Source: Prostheceraeus crozeri (taxonomy: Eukaryota > Platyhelminthes > Polycladida > Euryleptidae). Taken from it: DNA of 64,000 bases. The notes under the pieces are model-generated. The model was not told the DNA's origin. It made no database searches and saw nothing but the letters and a program-made list of their open reading frames with translations. Of the stretch, positions 23,145-33,400 are shown in pieces. The position numbers and the translations under genes were made by a program. The stretch's first letter is position 1. Each line of letters begins with the position of its first letter. The stretch lies in contig CAJQUW010009254.1 of assembly GCA_907163375.1 (NCBI GenBank), positions 35,264 to 99,263 on the forward strand, written 5' to 3'.

Positions 23145-23239
23145 CCAACCTGTTGGATCGTGTGTCATAGGTATCCAACAGCCAAACCAACAAACCATCC
23201 AACATGTTGGCCAACATATTGGATCGTGTGTCATGGGCT
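23145..23239 (-). repeat. right terminal inverted repeat of Harbinger A
   Basis: Reverse complement of 14328-14422 with about four mismatches. It also carries the duplicated ATGACACACGATCCAA word and CCAACATGTTGG palindromes, which extend further inward to about 23130. Confidence 0.9.
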
Positions 23240-23884
23240 TTAGAGTGCATCGAATGGTTGGTGAGAGGTATTCACCCTGCTGCATATCTGAGCATGACCG
23301 CTATGGTGGTGGTGGTAGCGTGATGATCTGGGCCGGTATCTGGTACGGAGGTCGAACTGTCGCAGTCATTGTGAATGGGAACTTGAACGGAGAGCGATAT
23401 TTATCGAATATCATATCTCCAATCGTCATCCCAACGGTAAATGAACTCAACCTCATATTCCAGGATGACAACGCTCGACCACACAGAGCTGACTGTGTAA
23501 CAACAGCGATAGTGAGATCTGGAATTCGCATCCTCCATTGGCCTTCACGCTCCCCCGACCTGTCTCCGATCGAACATGCTTGGGATGAACTTGGTCGGAA
23601 AGTGAGAGATGCATATGATCAGCCGCCATCAACACTGACACCTCTTTCAGAGAGACTCATCGATCAATGGTCATTGCTGGATCAGGAACGGCTTGATCAT
23701 CTTTGCGACTCGATGCCGATGAGACTTCAAAGCAGCATTTCAGTGCGGGGAGGACATACTCGGTACTAATGTCTCCCATTTATTCAAATATGATGTTTTA
23801 TATAAAATGCTATCTTATAATTCATGAGTGTGAGTGGAATAAAGTTAATATATTTGAGTGGAGCATTTTTTATGTCAGGCAGTA

Positions 23885-24180
23885 TATATTCCATAATACG
23901 TTGTTTTGTATCTAAAACATAAAATATTCTTTCATTTAAGTCATGTAATTTATAATACGTGAACGCTATTTTGCTTTTTAAAAATTGAAAATTCTTTCAT
24001 TAAAAAGGCATTTATTTCGTTATACGTTACTTGCCTTTTAAAGCATAAAGATTCTTTCACTGGAAAATCACGCATTTCATGCTACGTTGTTTTGCCTTCT
24101 AAAGTTTCAGAAATCTAATTACGTTTTCCGAAATACGTTTGTTCGTTATTTAAAAACATAAACAATTTGCGTGAAATGTA
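23885..24180. repeat. degenerate tandem repeat, about 60-75-bp unit
   Basis: Four or so diverged units share the order 'ATACGTTGTTTTG', 'CTTTTAAAG/CTAAAACATAAA' and 'ATTCTTTCATT' (for example near 23897, 23957, 24020 and 24090). A further partial copy lies at about 24315-24360 ('GGCAAAACAGCGTAGTTCGG'). No coding potential. Confidence 0.55.
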
Positions 24181-24510
24181 TTTTGCGTTTGACGGAAGTT
24201 TAAGTGTTATTACATTCATGAAGATAATCGTTACTCATGATATTAGTAAAACAGTTGACCAAATCTATCCTGTGGAATATGATACCTCACATCCTGACCA
24301 TTCAATTGAACCCATGAAAGGCAAAACAGCGTAGTTCGGAATACGTTGTTCTGTATTTTAACGGTCGCAATCACGAATGTGTGCTCCATGGGTGGAATTT
24401 AATGAACAGAAAGATGTCCTCATACTTGAAGATATAACTTTAAGCACACAGATTCCCTGGCAGCCGTAGACGCTGCGTTTTGCCCTGCAAGGGTTCGTCA
24501 TCACATGCTT

Positions 24511-24795
24511 GGAATGGCCCAAACTAGTTTCAAATATCTAGAAGGGCTGAACAAGCCGAAGGTCTGCACAATAGGCTGCTCTGTGTTTATCTTGGCATTG
24601 GTGCGGTTGATAATCATTAAGATTGCAGAGTGCTAGTTCGCCTGGACAATGAATAGAAATCAGAATTCATGTCCTCAGACTTGGACAATTTAAGCACAAT
24701 AATTCCTTTTTATCCGCACGCCAATGCCAGGATAATCAAACGGAGAGCCAGCAGAAACGCTTGTTCAGCCATTCTAAGCTAGTCATGGCCATTCC
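24511..24795. repeat. imperfect inverted repeat, arms of about 90-100 bp
   Basis: GGAATGGCC at 24511 is mirrored by GGCCATTCC ending at 24795. Matching blocks inside are 'GGCTGAACAAGC' against 'GCTTGTTCAGCC' and 'TCTTGGCATTGGTGCGG' against 'CGCACGCCAATGCCAGGA'. A separate direct repeat ('TGTCCTCA-ACTTG', 'TTTAAGCACA', 'ATTCC') links 24412-24455 with 24669-24707. Probably a decayed foldback element. Confidence 0.5.
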
Positions 24796-26241
24796 GAGCC
24801 GTACTGACGCAATCTTAATAGAATTAAATGGACATAAGTACGCACATTTACTGCTCTAAATATTCCATCATGTAGTGTTGTTTTCGTTGTAGAAAATTTG
24901 AAATTTTCCTTTTTCGAATACGGAAACGAAAATGAAAACTATCGAAAACAATGAAAGCGAAGACTTCTTAGTTGACATCGTCGAGCAGGAGGTGATGTTT
25001 CATGATTTGACGAAGTAAAAAGTAAGCTTCCCCTGGTGTTTTAGACCAGTATATTCAATTAAAATTCAAATAATAAGATCTCAACGCTTTATCCACCAGG
25101 GACTTAAGTAATGGGTGGACGAAACGTGGGGATTTAATTTTTTGAATTTTAATTGCATAGCAAATACTACTATACTAATATCATATTGGATATATTGGCA
25201 ATCCTACTCGTAGTATGTACATAGATGGCCTAGCCTTATTCACCTTGTTGACGAAATATTCCGAGTTGTATTAAAAAACATTGACGTTCATGTGATGATG
25301 ACGCATTGGTGACCACTGCGGCATTCGCTGGCTACCATCTCTTTCGAGACATTCGTCTTTGCTGCTTCGCATGAAGCAGGTGTGAGCGTTATGACTTGGA
25401 GACCGAAGACTGCGCATTGGTGCCACTTTACCTTTGAGAATAATATATCTTTGCATTATGCGCTATATATTGATATCTTTGAGAATGATGTCACAAAATG
25501 TAAATAGTGTTTATTCATTTTGTTTTTCAACAGCACTTAAGTCCATTTTCAATTTGTCAGCAAATAAGGAAGCACAAAGTATTTACGGAAGCGGCGAGTC
25601 GTGATAAAAATAAAACAAAAACGATGACAAAAACTAAACAACAAACAAGTATACTTACAAGTATTTCAAACAAGTATACTTAGGCTACTTACTGCCCGAT
25701 TCCTCAGGGTGTTGGTATTTGGACGAAATGTCATGCCGATTCCCATGTGGACGAATTGCGCATCTCCAAGCAGTACGATTCCAAGTTCTACAGATTGTAG
25801 GCCTACAATCTGTAGAAGTGAATTGCAAGTTACTGTGGTCGAATCGTGTTAATTTTGTCATTTCTTTTCAATAATGTGCTCTGTGTTCAGTCTCATGACG
25901 CAGTCTCATCTCACAAGGACGATCTCTTCTGTCTCATGACGAACTAGTCGATGCCATTAACCGTTGATTATCATTCAACTTCTCTGTCATTGATTATAAT
26001 GATAATCGTCTATATTTCAATTCACCTCAGTACTGGGAATTAGGCTAATATGTAGTTAGGAAGTAGCAACAGAAGTCAATAAATCAATAACAAATAAAAA
26101 ATATGATAACTTCAACTTTAAACTTGACATATACTTCGATTGAAAGTGCGCATCATATAGTAACCACGAATGTAGCATACGGAATGACTTCGAATATGTA
26201 TTAATAAGTGGAGTAATGTGAAGAGGATGTTCATGGTCATT
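24796..26241. other. non-coding stretch
   Basis: No gene recognised. It contains a 32-bp perfect palindrome (listed separately) and, near 25055-25165, an inverted pair ATTCAATTAAAATTCAAA / TTTGAATTTTAATTGC. Confidence 0.45.
25786..25817. repeat. 32-bp perfect palindrome without spacer
   Basis: TTCTACAGATTGTAGG is followed directly by its reverse complement. No gene adjoins it. It could be a trace of a head-to-head duplication. Confidence 0.85.
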
Positions 26242-26349
26242 AGGGGTCGTGCACATATTACGTGATACCAAATTTACGAAATTTTAGCCCCCCCCCTCCC
26301 GCTTGTGATAGGGCGTGACATATCCTGTGAACCCCCTCCCACATCACGT

Positions 26350-29300
26350 CAGTGGCGGCTCTATGAATTTCTGTTAGGTCATGCTCATCAATTTTTTCGC
26401 ATCATGAGGAAAAAAGTATGTGTGACAGCTATCATACGAGGATTTTTAACCATGCAACTGATGTAGCATAATGTAGCTTAATATCATGCAACTTAAGAAA
26501 CAGTTACGAATTCGATGAACAAAATTTTAATCTCATTCCATTTGCATTTGCCCTTTCCTAATTATAATTCAAACATGCAAGCCGCCTACTTTTCACATCA
26601 GCTAATCCAGTGAATATGGTGTAGGGCTAGGCATAATTCTAATGATCTACATACTGTATCAGCCAAAATACGCTTAAAATAAAATTCCAGGCGTAGGCTA
26701 CATGATTTGTATGTTTGAGTACATCCGATGATAATCTGATGCATGCATAGCCTATTATACTATTTGCTCCTAGACATATCTACATATGCAAGCATGTAGA
26801 AGACCACGGCTAAATTTAATCACCAGATAATGTATATTAAATAATATTCAAGTTCTAGTTATTTGAAGCATGCATTTAAGATAGTAAAAACACCGTCAAT
26901 CGCACAAAATCACAAGCTGTATTAACATTGGAAGATATTGAATTACTTATAAAGGAAGTCAATTCGATGGGGTTTCAATCGTGCAAATTTTTCAATTGTA
27001 AAATCAAAAAGTTCACTCTTATGCAAACTTTCCAGAAATTCTCTCTCGATAGAAATTCTTGCCAGAGAGGTCAATCGTTCCTGACCAATTGTATTACGCT
27101 GATAGGTCTTTATTCTCTTCAATACCGAAAAAGACCTTTCTGTACTGGCTGACGAAATAGGGATGGTCAAACACAGTTTCAAAAGTTTTACAACTTCGGG
27201 CAAGCTCTTTTGTAAATCCTCAGAGAAAATGAATTTTAATAAGTCTTTCAATGGTTTCTTGAAGTCATCATCGTGATAAATAAATTTTAATTCATTTTGG
27301 AGACGACTTATATCAAAAAAATCTTCATATGCAGATTTTAGAGATCGGAGTAGATGGTGAGGGAAATCCCATTGATAAGAAGAAAAGAAATTCATGTCTA
27401 GGAGGCTCAGAAATTCAAAATCTTTGTGATCACGAAAGCGTGCTTCCATACCTTCAGAAATTGTGTCAATAATTTTGAACATAAGGGGACACAATTCTGA
27501 TGCAATTCGTTTTTCCGTCTTATGATGGGGGAGCATCTCAAAAACCTTTGCTTTCAAATCATGATACTTATCATCAGAGCGGATCGTTTCGAGAAAATCT
27601 GAGAACTTTTTGATTCTCTCATGAACAAAATTAACATCTGCCAATTTGCTCTGCATCAAATTGAACAAAATAGTAGTGTGTTCAAAAACCCGGTTGAAAA
27701 ACAAAGTCAAGAACAAAAAGCAAGTATCATTCAAGTACCCCAATAGGCCAGTCGCCTCCTTCACCGTAACATCATCCCAGTCGCAAGCATCTTCCAAAAT
27801 CTTTAATAATGCTTGTCTGATTGACTCATAATTTTCAGCGAGAACATGAATGATGCGTCCGTGGTATGACCAGCGTGTAGGAACTGTGGCTGGAAAGCAC
27901 AATCCAGTTTGTTTTGTCATGAAAGCTTTACGTTTGCTACTCGATCCAGTAAAAGAACTAAATGCACCAATGTTAGCAAAGTATATGCGAACATCACGAA
28001 TTTTTGATGAGCAGTTTCGAATCACTAGGTTTAATTTGTGAGCATAGCAGTGTACGAACTTAGCATGAGGAAATGCCTCAGAACGTATCAAAGACTGAAC
28101 ACCATGAAACTTGCCACTCATTACTGCCGCACCATCGTATGTCTGAGAGACAATTTTATCAGTCAAATCACCGAAAGGTTTTAGAACTTCTATCATTGCA
28201 TTTTTCAAGCCTTCGGCATTTCTCTTTTCACTGACGTCGTAGAATCCTAGGAATCTTTCTTGAACATCACCTACTTGATTAACGAAGCGTATGATAATTG
28301 AAAACTGTTCGCAAGTAGAAATGTCTGAAGTCTCATCAGCTTGAATACTAAGATATTTTACCTTCGAGACTTCACTTATTATCTGATCCACAAGAACGCT
28401 ATCAACTACATCAATCAAATCATTTTGCACAGTTTTCGATGTGCCTTTAAAACTCGACCTTGAATTATCTGTGCCATGTAGCTGCTGGTCAAACGCATAA
28501 TCGAAGTTGGAAAATACCTCCAACAGCTCTCGATAGTTCCCACGATTGTTGCTACCTGTCGATTCGTCGTGTCCTCTGAAGGACATGGTTTGTGTACCAA
28601 GATACAAAGTTGCATGAAGTAAGTAAGTAAGGTACTTCCTATTCTGCTTCACGCGCTCGTTGTGTTGATCTATTTCTAGACTTTTCAACTTAGATTTGGT
28701 ATAATCAATCGTCGCTCTTTTTCCAAATTGCTTCCACAATTTATAAGAATCAAGATGGCCTTTACTTTGTGAATGCGAATCACTATCAACCAAAACCTGT
28801 CTAAAATTGGCGTAGCCAACACCAGTCCATGATGACTTTGGATTCAAATTAAACAGCAAACAGCAAACAGCAATACAAGCGCTTGCTTTCCTCGCAGCCA
28901 CACAGCCAATCTTTTGCTGCGTACCAAGACGTTTGGAAATTTCTTCCTTTGTATTTTACACCACTTAAGTCAGGTTTTGGTCCACCTTCTTCGATGATGT
29001 CCTTCTTCTCTTCGAAGTTCCTGCGTGAAAATGGTCTATTGATTAAGTCTTGAAGTCCTCTGCTTTGATCGGCTGAGGCCATTACACAGGACGTAAAATA
29101 TAAATGCACACTTCACAAGTTCACAGCTGATGTCGTAAACAACTGAGACTCGAGACATCTCAAGATCTCACTACACCGATAAAATCAGCAGATTGCCGTC
29201 CAATCAGCTACCGTTAGTTGGTTGAAAGGAGCTATACGTATCATTTGTGCTTCCCGTCCACGGCATGAGATGGAGTATGAAAATCGTCATCCGCAGATTT

Positions 29301-29617
29301 TGCTATTGTTCTCCCGTCAGATGATCCGGCCAATAACAAATGAGGTATGCTCGAATTGACTTGCGTTCCCCTGAATTTTTTAGAACAAGTTAGCTACTTG
29401 ATAAATCTTAATTGTGGTATGACCTTAATGTCACAGCAACATGATCTGACATAGTAATCAAATGTTGTCAAAGCTTGAAAATGATGTTGGAAGTTTTTTT
29501 GTTGATTCAAAACTTTCCCTTTCTTGTGGTTGACATCGTTGATTTGTGTGGAGGAAAATTAGACAAAATACTTCGTCATGCTGAGCATGAAGGGCATGAT
29601 CGCTAAAGCCGCCACTG
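26350..29617 (-). mobile_element. hAT element 1 (3.27 kb), nearly intact
   Basis: Terminal inverted repeats CAGTGGCGGCTCTA / CAGTGGCGGCTTTA with one mismatch, and an exact 8-bp duplication CATCACGT (26342-26349 and 29618-29625). It carries one long minus-strand transposase frame. Before insertion the target read CATCACGTGATAT, which matches the corresponding region of the opposite end of the host element. Confidence 0.95.
26943..29082 (-). pseudogene. hAT1 transposase (TTF-finger/DUF4371 type), single slippage frameshift
   Basis: From ATG 29082 ('MASADQSRGLQDLINRPF') the protein carries a TTF-type zinc-finger region ('YKGRNFQTSWYAAKDWLCGC', 'SKRLYCCLLFNLNPKSSWTG'). A DUF4371/RNase-H-like part follows ('VKYLSIQADETSDISTCEQF', 'VSQTYDGAAVMSGKFHGVQS', 'KFVHCYAHKLNLVIRN'), and the hAT dimerisation domain comes last ('IPISSASTERSFSVLKRIK'), with a stop at 26943. 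The frame breaks once, at three tandem copies of AAACAGC (28851-28871), where two copies would keep one frame. The remaining 650 residues are uninterrupted. About 715 residues in all, usual for this ZMYM/TTF-hAT group. Confidence 0.92.
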
Positions 29618-30156
29618 CATCACGTGATATTCTGGTCTACCTCCCCAAAAAAATTAATTCCATGATCTATTCTATACATTTATTTGAATTTTGTTGAATA
29701 CCTTACTTTCTACTTGTTTTTGGATCTGCGATCAAATATGCAGCTAGAGATCGGTTGAGGATAGAACAGCTTGTAAGCTACATGTGAATTAAGAAGTAAA
29801 AACGTCAATTCCTATATAGGTGTCTTACTTCGAAGCTGCCAATTATACAAAATTTGCTGTTTTAAGGCCGGTTTACATCCGTCTGTATTTACAATACAAG
29901 GGATCGATTTGTTAACACAGAGTTGGCGTGTCTGTTTTACAGACTTACAGAAGGGAAATGATTCATCCATTACATTTCACAGAAGTAAATAAGTTGTTCA
30001 TAAAGGTCTGTGTTTGTGTCTGTATTTTTCAGTAGTTTGAAGGTTGTTTGACTGTGATACTTGAATTATGGATTCAAGAAAACGTGTTTTTCTAGTTCTT
30101 ATCCACTTTCTTTCTTGTCCACTTCTCGTCTTCAATGACAGTTTCTGGCGGCTATG

Positions 30157-32862
30157 CAGGGGCTGGGAAAAATTAATTGCAATTTAATTGGTTTATATTT
30201 CATGCAACAATCAATTAATTGACATTGGGTGGAATAACCAATCAATTATTGCAATTAATTGCCAATTATTTCGACTTTTTTGTAACATATCTTTTCGTGT
30301 GTAAATATCCTCAAATTCATCTTATACGTTAGTCAAATATGTTAGTCGGTAGGTTAGTAAAATAATTTCTCACATTATACAACACGCATTATAACAAATA
30401 GGCTACATGTATATAAAAATTCCTGAATCTTCTTTTGACCGTCTTTTAACTTTTCATGCTACTTAGGGTATTTTTCCGTATCTGTAAAATCAACTGATCA
30501 TAATTTTATTCTTTAGACGTTTATATAGATACATACATCAATATTAGGCTCATTCCTTAATCTATAGACTGTATTGTATAGAATTACTAAGTTAGTATTA
30601 TTATTTATTTGAAGGTTAGGTATTTTTCTTTATATTTATCAGATTACGGTACATCCGATTTCCGAAGGCATTATTCCGGTAACTTATATTTGATATTTAT
30701 ATATCGCACATGACAGTACAGTGCTAGTTTTGAGTATGAATAGGCCTATGTCAAAACAAAAATTATAGCAATGAACATATCTATCAAACATCAACCGTAT
30801 GAACACAATAACAATCGTCATTTATGATAAATCGTCGACCCCATCATCATTGCTAATCGCGTCGGATAATATTTTCAAACCGTCTTCGTTTGCATCCCAA
30901 AAGCGGTGATTTACTCGTAAAAATTACTCGTATTTCTAGATTCAACGGAAGCAAGTTTTGTCGAAGATCACTGAATGCAAAACCGGCATGGCTAAAAAAG
31001 CGTTCTACAATGTTTGAGGTTGTTAAAAGGAACTTACCATATTCGTAAAGAGATTCTGATGTGGGCACTGTTTTTTTAATCTTTAGTCGTTTGAGGAGAA
31101 TAGAGGTGAAATCAGAATTTTGAACAGGATTAATCTGATTAGAAGATTCCTTGTCAGCAGCATGTTCAACTTTAAGCCCTCTTCTCGTCGGCAGTCAAGT
31201 CTGATTCCCTTTGGTCGAGAATCTTTACTAATGCATTTTCAAATGCTTGGGAATGAATAATTGCGGCATCACTTGCGATGTATTTTCGCATAGAAGGATT
31301 AATTCGTCAAAAAGAGTTCTCACATCACACGCGTCGATATTTTCGCGTTGTAGAGCCTTAGTTACCGAATCAAACTTAACGAGTTCTTCGAGCAGTTCCG
31401 AAAGGCGAGAATTTTCTCTTGGTGTAAGAAGAAAATCCATCACCGAACGATTGTTCTCAAAATTTGAAAGAAAGGGCTTTAATTCGAAATAACGTGAGAC
31501 CATTGCTTTCGTGCTAGACCAGCGTGTGGAATTTCGTAGAACAGGTCGCAAAGACGTAAATTTGCGTAGTTGACCTGCTAATTTCAGGTTCCTTAATTGA
31601 GTCATCAATGATTGTACTTTAATTAATATTTGCTGGTAATTCTCAACTTTTAGGTGTGAATTCACTGCCAAGTTAAAGCGATGAGAATTGCAACCCAGCA
31701 ATGGTAATTCACACAAGTCAGCTAATGCCTTGTTTGTTTCACACTTATCCCCAACCAAGGCAATAACATTGGACATAGATTGATGAAGAATCTCCTCAAC
31801 TACCCACTTAATGAAATCATAATGAATTTTTGAAGTGAGAAGAGTTGTTGATATTGTAAGATGCAAAAACGGCGATGAAATGAGTTCCACCTTTCGACCA
31901 GCCGTCAAGAACAAGGCAAAACGTGTTTGGGACTTCATTTGCTATCTTTTGTTCAACGGCGGTACATAAGATTCCCATGTACTTTTTCAACGTTTTCACC
32001 GAAATTGGATTGAGGTTTGAATATTTCCTCGTTGGCGGATCCTCTACGAATGAAAAGGGTTTCATTCCGCAGCACACCCACTCAATCCACGAGTAGATAT
32101 TTGCGACCTTTACTGGAATTACTTTAAATCCGTGAAAATCTTCAACACGACTTTGACCTGTTTTGTTGTTTATATTCTTCTCATAGTCTGGGTGTTGAGA
32201 TTTAACGTGATTTAGAAGATTAGTCCATCCACTACCCTTCTTTTGCGAGAGAGTTTTACCGCATGTACACTTCCAAATTCCCGTTACCGTAGTTTCTGAG
32301 AAATAAGTCATTACAATGTCTTTCGAGTTGAACACAATGGGCCGTGATAGGAACATCTTAACGTCGTATTCAAAATGGCAATTATGAAAGAGCGATGTAA
32401 AGGGAAGGTCGAAAGCTGCACTTTGTTGCTGTCGTTGCCGATATGAATAAAAGTAAAACACAACTGGCCTGGCCAGGTTACTCGTGAGTCGTGACTCAGC
32501 AGTCATCAGTCTATTCATTCGCTCTCGTGATCAGCAATCACCAGTTGGCTGTTGTTGTTGTCTATAACTCGAAAGGCATCATACACATCGGATTCACGGG
32601 CCGTGTGCATTCTATCTACAAGATGACGCAAAAGCAACAGCAAATCTAATCTCCTTGAAAGGCATACACAAGTGAGGATTTTTCGGCAATAAAATGCGTA
32701 CACGGCCTTATACCGAGCTCATTGTGTTGGCTATTTCATCGGCAAATAATTGAATAATTGCAATTAATTGGTGTTTCACCAATCAATTAATTGAGCATGA
32801 GACACCACAGCAATCAATTAATTGCAATTAATTGCCAATCAATTAATTTTTCCCTGCCCCTG
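30157..32862 (-). mobile_element. hAT element 2 (2.7 kb)
   Basis: Terminal inverted repeats CAGGGGCTGGGAAAAATTAA and CAGGGGCAGGGAAAAATTAA (one mismatch), with exact 8-bp duplication CGGCTATG at 30149-30156 and 32863-32870. The subterminal 130 bp on both sides are packed with ATTAATTG / CAATTAAT words, likely transposase-binding repeats. It contains a decayed minus-strand transposase. Confidence 0.95.
30853..32518 (-). pseudogene. hAT2 transposase (BED-finger type), broken
   Basis: Minus-strand blocks in order: BED zinc finger ('GIWKCTCGKTLSQKKGSGWT', 'LLNHVKSQHPDYE') and hAT core ('VPNTFCLVLDGWSKGGTHF' with a candidate catalytic Asp) in 32518..31817. Then, after a frameshift near 31900, 'HQSMSNVIALVGDKCETNKA', 'LLGCNSHRFNLAVNSHL' and 'RPVLRNSTRWSSTKAMV' (31938..31228). 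After another break comes the dimerisation end 'TSNIVERFFSHAGFAFSD' (31068..30853). At least two frameshifts or stops and no apparent Glu-containing block between, so inactive. Confidence 0.88.
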
Positions 32863-33400
32863 CGGCTATGTTCTCCTCGCAGATATTGGAAACGAGATTG
32901 ACACTTTTCAGCACTCTCAGCCCCAATCGACTCAGATATCTCTGCCCATGCTGATCTTCTTTTCACATTGTCTTTATAATCGCTGCTTCTAATGTCATAG
33001 AGGCAACTTCGATTTCGTACTTCATTCAGTAACGATTCGTCAAAGTTCTTTTGTGTTTCTTTTTTCTCGGAGCCGTTCATCATCGTGAATTCGTGATTGA
33101 AATCAGAAAATACACTGTTGACTACTAGCGTTGTAGACTTGACACGCGTACAGTACACTCACACGCACGCTTCATTCTCCGATGTAGCTCATTAGCCAAT
33201 CACATGATTCTGTATTTACAGACGAGTTGAGTTTCTTTCAACTCGTCTGTATTTAGTAGAATCAGCCTTCTGTGTTATTCTCGTGAACCCTTCTGTAAGC
33301 GCAGAGAACTAGTCTGTATTCCAGACTCCACCTTCTGTAAAACAGAGGGACTTCTGTAGATACAGAAGCCAAAATACAGACGGATGTAAACCGGCCTTTA

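Larger units (their letters stand above)
14328..23239. mobile_element. PIF/Harbinger element A (8.9 kb including nested element B)
   Basis: Terminal inverted repeats of about 95 bp (14328-14422 and 23145-23239) start AGCCCATGACACACGATCC and differ at about 4 positions. The target-site duplication is TTA (14325-14327 and 23240-23242), the 3-bp type used by PIF/Harbinger. The element carries the expected two genes, a DDE transposase (+) and a MADF DNA-binding partner (-). Without element B and its duplication it is about 4.56 kb. It sits in the coding region of a Tc1 transposase. Confidence 0.95.
14062..23769 (+). pseudogene. Tc1-like transposase split by an 8.9-kb insertion
   Basis: The N-terminal part starts at ATG 14062: 'MSQSELVKGMAVGMLR', 'KLGVSHSTVSRWWSRW' (helix-turn-helix). 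After a frameshift and an internal deletion the first catalytic Asp follows in 'WRQVMWTDESRFTSDFYDG', up to 14327. The reading resumes at 23240 with 'RVHRMVGERYSPC', 'SVMIWAGIWYGG', 'IFQDDNARPHRA' (second Asp) and 'RSPDLSPIEHAWDELGR' (catalytic Glu, D34E spacing), ending in a stop at 23769. Removing 14328..23239 and one copy of TTA rejoins the codons across the break. The sequence between the HTH and the first Asp is about 60 residues too short, so the Tc1 was probably already defective before the Harbinger entered; that order is inference. Confidence 0.93.
29998..33083 (-). pseudogene. MADF-only gene of Harbinger C, split by hAT2
   Basis: The 5' part (33083..32863) encodes 'MMNGSEKKETQKNFDESLL' and the MADF core 'EVRNRSCLYDIRSSDYKDN', 'RRSAWAEISESIGA' and 'CQSRFQYLRGEHSR'. 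The hAT2 insertion cuts it at the CGGCTATG duplication. The frame resumes at 30148 ('QKLSLKTRSGQERKW') and ends in a stop at 29998-30000. Joined across the insertion the frame is open for about 123 residues, so the insertion is the only break seen. There is no BESS-type exon as in elements A and B. It may be a minimal DNA-binding protein or a truncated 5' exon. Confidence 0.75.
29865..33397. mobile_element. PIF/Harbinger element C (about 0.82 kb plus nested hAT2)
   Basis: Terminal inverted repeats AGGCCGGTTTACATCCGTCT (29865) and the complement ending at 33397. Target duplication TTA (29862-29864 and 33398-33400). The ends share AGGCCG with element B. Without hAT2 only about 819 bp remain, carrying a small MADF gene and no transposase, so it would depend on a transposase supplied in trans. 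Confidence 0.9.

Noticed and set aside
23885-24360. CRISPR-like array
   Set aside because: Units are too diverged and adjoin without unique spacers; the genome is eukaryotic.
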